Source: Thalassobacillus sp. CUG 92003
GTDB lineage: Bacteria > Bacillota > Bacilli > Bacillales > Halobacillaceae
Direction: 5' to 3'
NCBI RefSeq assembly: GCF_013618635.1
Contig: NZ_JABLSJ010000012.1
Location: 1 to 64,000, forward strand
DNA: 64,000 bases
Shown: positions 61,980-64,000 of the stretch, in pieces
Numbering within the stretch: the stretch's first letter is position 1
Layout: each line of letters opens with the position of its first letter
Made by a program: the position numbers and the translations under genes
Notes under the pieces: generated by a model
Told to the model about the DNA's origin: nothing
Seen by the model: only the letters and a program-made list of their open reading frames with translations
The model's database searches: none

Positions 61980-62327
61980 CTACTTTACTAACCGGTCAAG
62001 GTCCGCAAGCATTTGGTCACGCTGCTTGTAGAAGGCATCACGTAAAAACCAGGTCGCCTCCATATAGCGTGTTCCAAAGTTTAAGTAACCCCCATACTCC
62101 GAATCTACCAGTGTTCGGTAATGGAGGTTATCAAGCTTTTGTGTTTTGGTATTTCGAGCCGTGTGACCGGTCCAGTATCCCTTTATAAAACGAGATCGTT
62201 CATTTTCAAGCGTTTCCCCCGTCATTTCAATCGTATTGTTTTTGACTACTTTACCAACGTCCTCCTCAATGTCTTCATCCATGCGTTCCAGCTGTGCTAA
62301 TAGAGCATCTAGTCCGTCTAACTCCAT
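61980..62327 (-). CDS. HK97 gp10-like neck protein
   Basis: Predicted 115-aa protein with the gp10-like signature LDGLDALLAQLERMDEDIEE at the N-terminus and VDSEYGGYLNFGTRYMEATWF in the middle. It is involved in head-tail joining. Its start overlaps the end of the preceding gene by 10 bp. Confidence 0.82.
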   Translation of the reverse strand: MELDGLDALLAQLERMDEDIEEDVGKVVKNNTIEMTGETLENERSRFIKGYWTGHTARNTKTQKLDNLHYRTLVDSEYGGYLNFGTRYMEATWFLRDAFYKQRDQMLADLDRLVK

Positions 62328-62632
62328 TCGCTTACACCTTCCAAATAAAAAACACTCTCGGACCTGTGTGGTACATGTCGGAGAACGTTAAATTTATTCC
62401 CATTAATAGCAGCCTTGTCCGCTTTCCCTTGGAATGGACGCTGCAGTCTAATGGTGGTTACTTTCCTTTCTGTTGACCCAAACATCGTTTGCACTCTTTC
62501 TAAGCTCATCGGTGACTGATTACATGGGAGAGTGACCTCCTCATGAACAGTAAATTCTGTTTGACCTCTCTCGGGGTTATATTGCCTCGGGCCTGTTTGG
62601 TATAAGGTGACGCGGTCTGAATATCGCATCAA
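62318..62632 (-). CDS. Head closure / head-tail adaptor protein
   Basis: Predicted 104-aa protein. RYSDRVTLYQTGPRQYNP at the N-terminus is a typical head-closure (SPP1 gp16-like) start. It overlaps the upstream connector gene by 4 bases (ATGA) and the downstream gene by 10, as expected for a tightly coupled morphogenesis operon. Confidence 0.78.
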   Translation of the reverse strand: MMRYSDRVTLYQTGPRQYNPERGQTEFTVHEEVTLPCNQSPMSLERVQTMFGSTERKVTTIRLQRPFQGKADKAAINGNKFNVLRHVPHRSESVFYLEGVSEWS

Positions 62633-62967
62633 AAGAACATCACCTTCCCCGATGTTTCGGTCGTGGGGATATACGTTTTTAAAATCGATAGATAAGGTGT
62701 TAAATCATCTTCAGAGAACGATACCGAATGGCCCTCTACAGCCTCTGACGTCATCCCCTCACTGCCAATACGGTTGAACCTGTTAATGGCCATTTCTTCA
62801 ATAATGAAGTTTAAATCCTCTGGGATTGAATCTAAACTGGCGTGTTGTTTCAGCCATATTTTCACTCGTGATTCAATATTCTTGATGATAATGTCAATGA
62901 CTGCATCTTGCAGATCATCTTGAACGCCTACCATTGTTTTGACGTTGTCTTTTATCCTTGCTGCCAT
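62629..62967 (-). CDS. gp6-like head-tail connector
   Basis: Predicted 112-aa connector. AARIKDNVKTMVGVQDDLQD and LNFIIEEMAINRFNRIGSEG are typical of the gp6/gp15-like DNA packaging connectors. I chose the ATG at 62967, just after the stop of the preceding gene, and not the longer frame to 63087, because the extra part only overlaps the upstream gene. Confidence 0.78.
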   Translation of the reverse strand: MAARIKDNVKTMVGVQDDLQDAVIDIIIKNIESRVKIWLKQHASLDSIPEDLNFIIEEMAINRFNRIGSEGMTSEAVEGHSVSFSEDDLTPYLSILKTYIPTTETSGKVMFF

Positions 62968-62971
62968 CTCA

Positions 62972-63319
62972 TCACGCCAATTCTTTTTCTGCTTGAATGG
63001 CTTCGTCTTTCCCTTGAATCTTCTCTCCATTGGAAAGTTCATACCATGGTCCGCCAGTATGTTTAGGGAATAGTCCTTCTTTTTCATCAGAAGCTTCTGG
63101 AACCTCTTCCTTTTCCGGCACTTGAGGTTCTGTTCCTCCGAAGTCAGTCGCCTTGTTTATTTTTTCAATCACCGGCTCCCCCAGGTTATTTTCAGGGCTC
63201 AGAAGATACTCAACGCGTTCTGCAGGCACTTCCCCACTTACTGGGAAAATATCACCTTTGTTATACGTGTAATTGCCGTTCTCTTTATCTCTAAATGCTC
63301 TGACGACTCGATATGTCAT
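62972..63319 (-). CDS. Hypothetical phage head-region protein
   Basis: Predicted 115-aa protein between capsid and connector. The first 50 residues (TYRVVRAFRDKENGNYTYNK) resemble small SH3-like phage proteins found at this position. The C-terminal half is acidic and rich in Pro and Glu. Its function is not known to me. Confidence 0.65.
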   Translation of the reverse strand: MTYRVVRAFRDKENGNYTYNKGDIFPVSGEVPAERVEYLLSPENNLGEPVIEKINKATDFGGTEPQVPEKEEVPEASDEKEGLFPKHTGGPWYELSNGEKIQGKDEAIQAEKELA

Positions 63320-63339
63320 GTTGATTCATCCTTTCCGTT

Positions 63340-64000
63340 TTAAGCTTCTGGAGCTGGCATTAGCTTAGCGAAAGCGTCATCCTTAACGATCATCACCGCT
63401 ACATCCATCGTGGCACGCAGCGCGACCATTTCACGTTCGAATAGATTAATAGGGTTGCCATCCTGATCCGTAATAGTGGAAATGGTCCCTTCTTCTGCAA
63501 TCTTATATGAGATATCGAACGGAATACCGTAATGGAGATGGTCAAAGTCGCCCGTATAAAGCGTACCTTTCGGCAGGTTAGAAGACTTAAGATTTACGGC
63601 AGGAAGCCCGTCGATTCGATTGTTGGCCCGATCATAGATGGGCTGTTTCAATTCTCCTTCTCCGATGGTTGCCTGACGAAGGGCTGTAGCATTTTGATTC
63701 TTAGAGATAAACGCATTAGCTTCAAAGTCATCCTCAAGCAATTGATCTTCAAGGGTTAGAATGTTGTCGCCTGTAATATCTCCTTCAACCACATGTCCTG
63801 CAGCTACAGTTGATTGTTCAATAGATTGAGAGAATGGGTTACTTACGTTTAAGATTCCAGCTTCATCAAACTTCTTATAGAAGGCTTCGCTCACTTTAGG
63901 ACGCATTTGCTCAAAGAAATCCGAGACACTGTATTGAAGAAACTCACGAGACACAGGAAGAATGACACCAAGCTTTTTGGCTGTCATGGTTACTTTCAAC
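63340..64000 (-). CDS. Major capsid protein (HK97 fold), partial
   Basis: C-terminal 219 residues of an HK97-type major capsid protein. LGVILPVSREFLQYSVSDFF is the usual segment before the capsid A-domain, and the family is normally 300-400 aa, so the start lies beyond the right edge. The gene is read leftwards as the first visible member of the late operon. Confidence 0.85.
   Translation of the reverse strand, partial: LKVTMTAKKLGVILPVSREFLQYSVSDFFEQMRPKVSEAFYKKFDEAGILNVSNPFSQSIEQSTVAAGHVVEGDITGDNILTLEDQLLEDDFEANAFISKNQNATALRQATIGEGELKQPIYDRANNRIDGLPAVNLKSSNLPKGTLYTGDFDHLHYGIPFDISYKIAEEGTISTITDQDGNPINLFEREMVALRATMDVAVMIVKDDAFAKLMPAPEA

Noticed and set aside
1-64000. tRNA or rRNA genes as integration targets
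   Set aside because: I saw no cloverleaf or rRNA sequence on either strand; the attachment cores match the groEL end instead.

Overview
The window is AT-rich DNA from a Gram-positive bacterium of the Bacillota, most likely Bacillaceae; a moderately halophilic genus such as Virgibacillus, Lentibacillus or Oceanobacillus is an inference only. The grounds are strong AGGAGG-type ribosome binding sites almost everywhere, a Bacillus-type des desaturase, IclR, LysR and MarR regulators of Bacillus type, a TP901-1/SPP1-like siphoprophage with collagen-like tail-fibre repeats, and copies of the GroEL C-terminal coding end (Met-Gly-Gly-Met-Met-stop).

The layout is a tandem array of accessory blocks separated by four copies of a groEL 3'-end attachment core (about 576-593, 19058-19075, 19703-19720 and 46803-46820). 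To the left of each core lies a minus-strand terminator hairpin. Most copies also carry pairs of the 9-mer ATCCAGTCA spaced 11 bp apart, which look like integrase arm sites. No groEL body and no integrase gene lie inside the window, so the intact gene and a recombinase are expected to the right.

Block 1 (about 0.6-19 kb) is a patchwork of detoxification and redox genes: an NmrA-like protein, an FMN reductase, an arylamine N-acetyltransferase, an SMR efflux pair with a divergent LysR gene, two MFS transporters (one frameshifted), an Lrp regulator, a phosphoesterase, LysR/PNPOx, a group II intron, and an organoarsenical-like remnant (broken arsI, a flavin monooxygenase and a Cys-rich MarR). IS relics and intron scraps are scattered through it. 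A 0.6-kb mini-block follows.

Block 2 (19.7-46.8 kb) starts with the des desaturase and an IS3 relic, then holds a 23-kb aromatic catabolism island. One operon encodes a complete gentisate route: gentisate 1,2-dioxygenase, a DinB-fold protein that probably acts as thiol-dependent maleylpyruvate isomerase, and fumarylpyruvate hydrolase. A divergent unit encodes a Rieske protein, a 100-aa orphan and an amidohydrolase. A long minus-strand operon encodes TAXI-TRAP uptake, an aldehyde dehydrogenase, a ThDP-dependent decarboxylase-like enzyme, a second FAH hydrolase, a second gentisate-type dioxygenase and an enolase-superfamily enzyme. An IclR gene with an FAD aromatic hydroxylase, and a second aldehyde dehydrogenase, complete it. 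The intergenic regions share a TTAAC-N5-GTTAA palindrome. The right end carries a damaged CBASS antiphage system: a CD-NTase frameshifted in its active site and a Cap15-type barrel effector.

Block 3 (46.8 kb to the right edge) is the late half of a siphoprophage read leftwards: capsid, connectors, tail, tape measure, Dit, fibre, holin, amidase. Two cargo genes sit between the lysis genes and the attachment core: a Panacea-domain antitoxin-like protein and an unrecognised 697-aa membrane protein.
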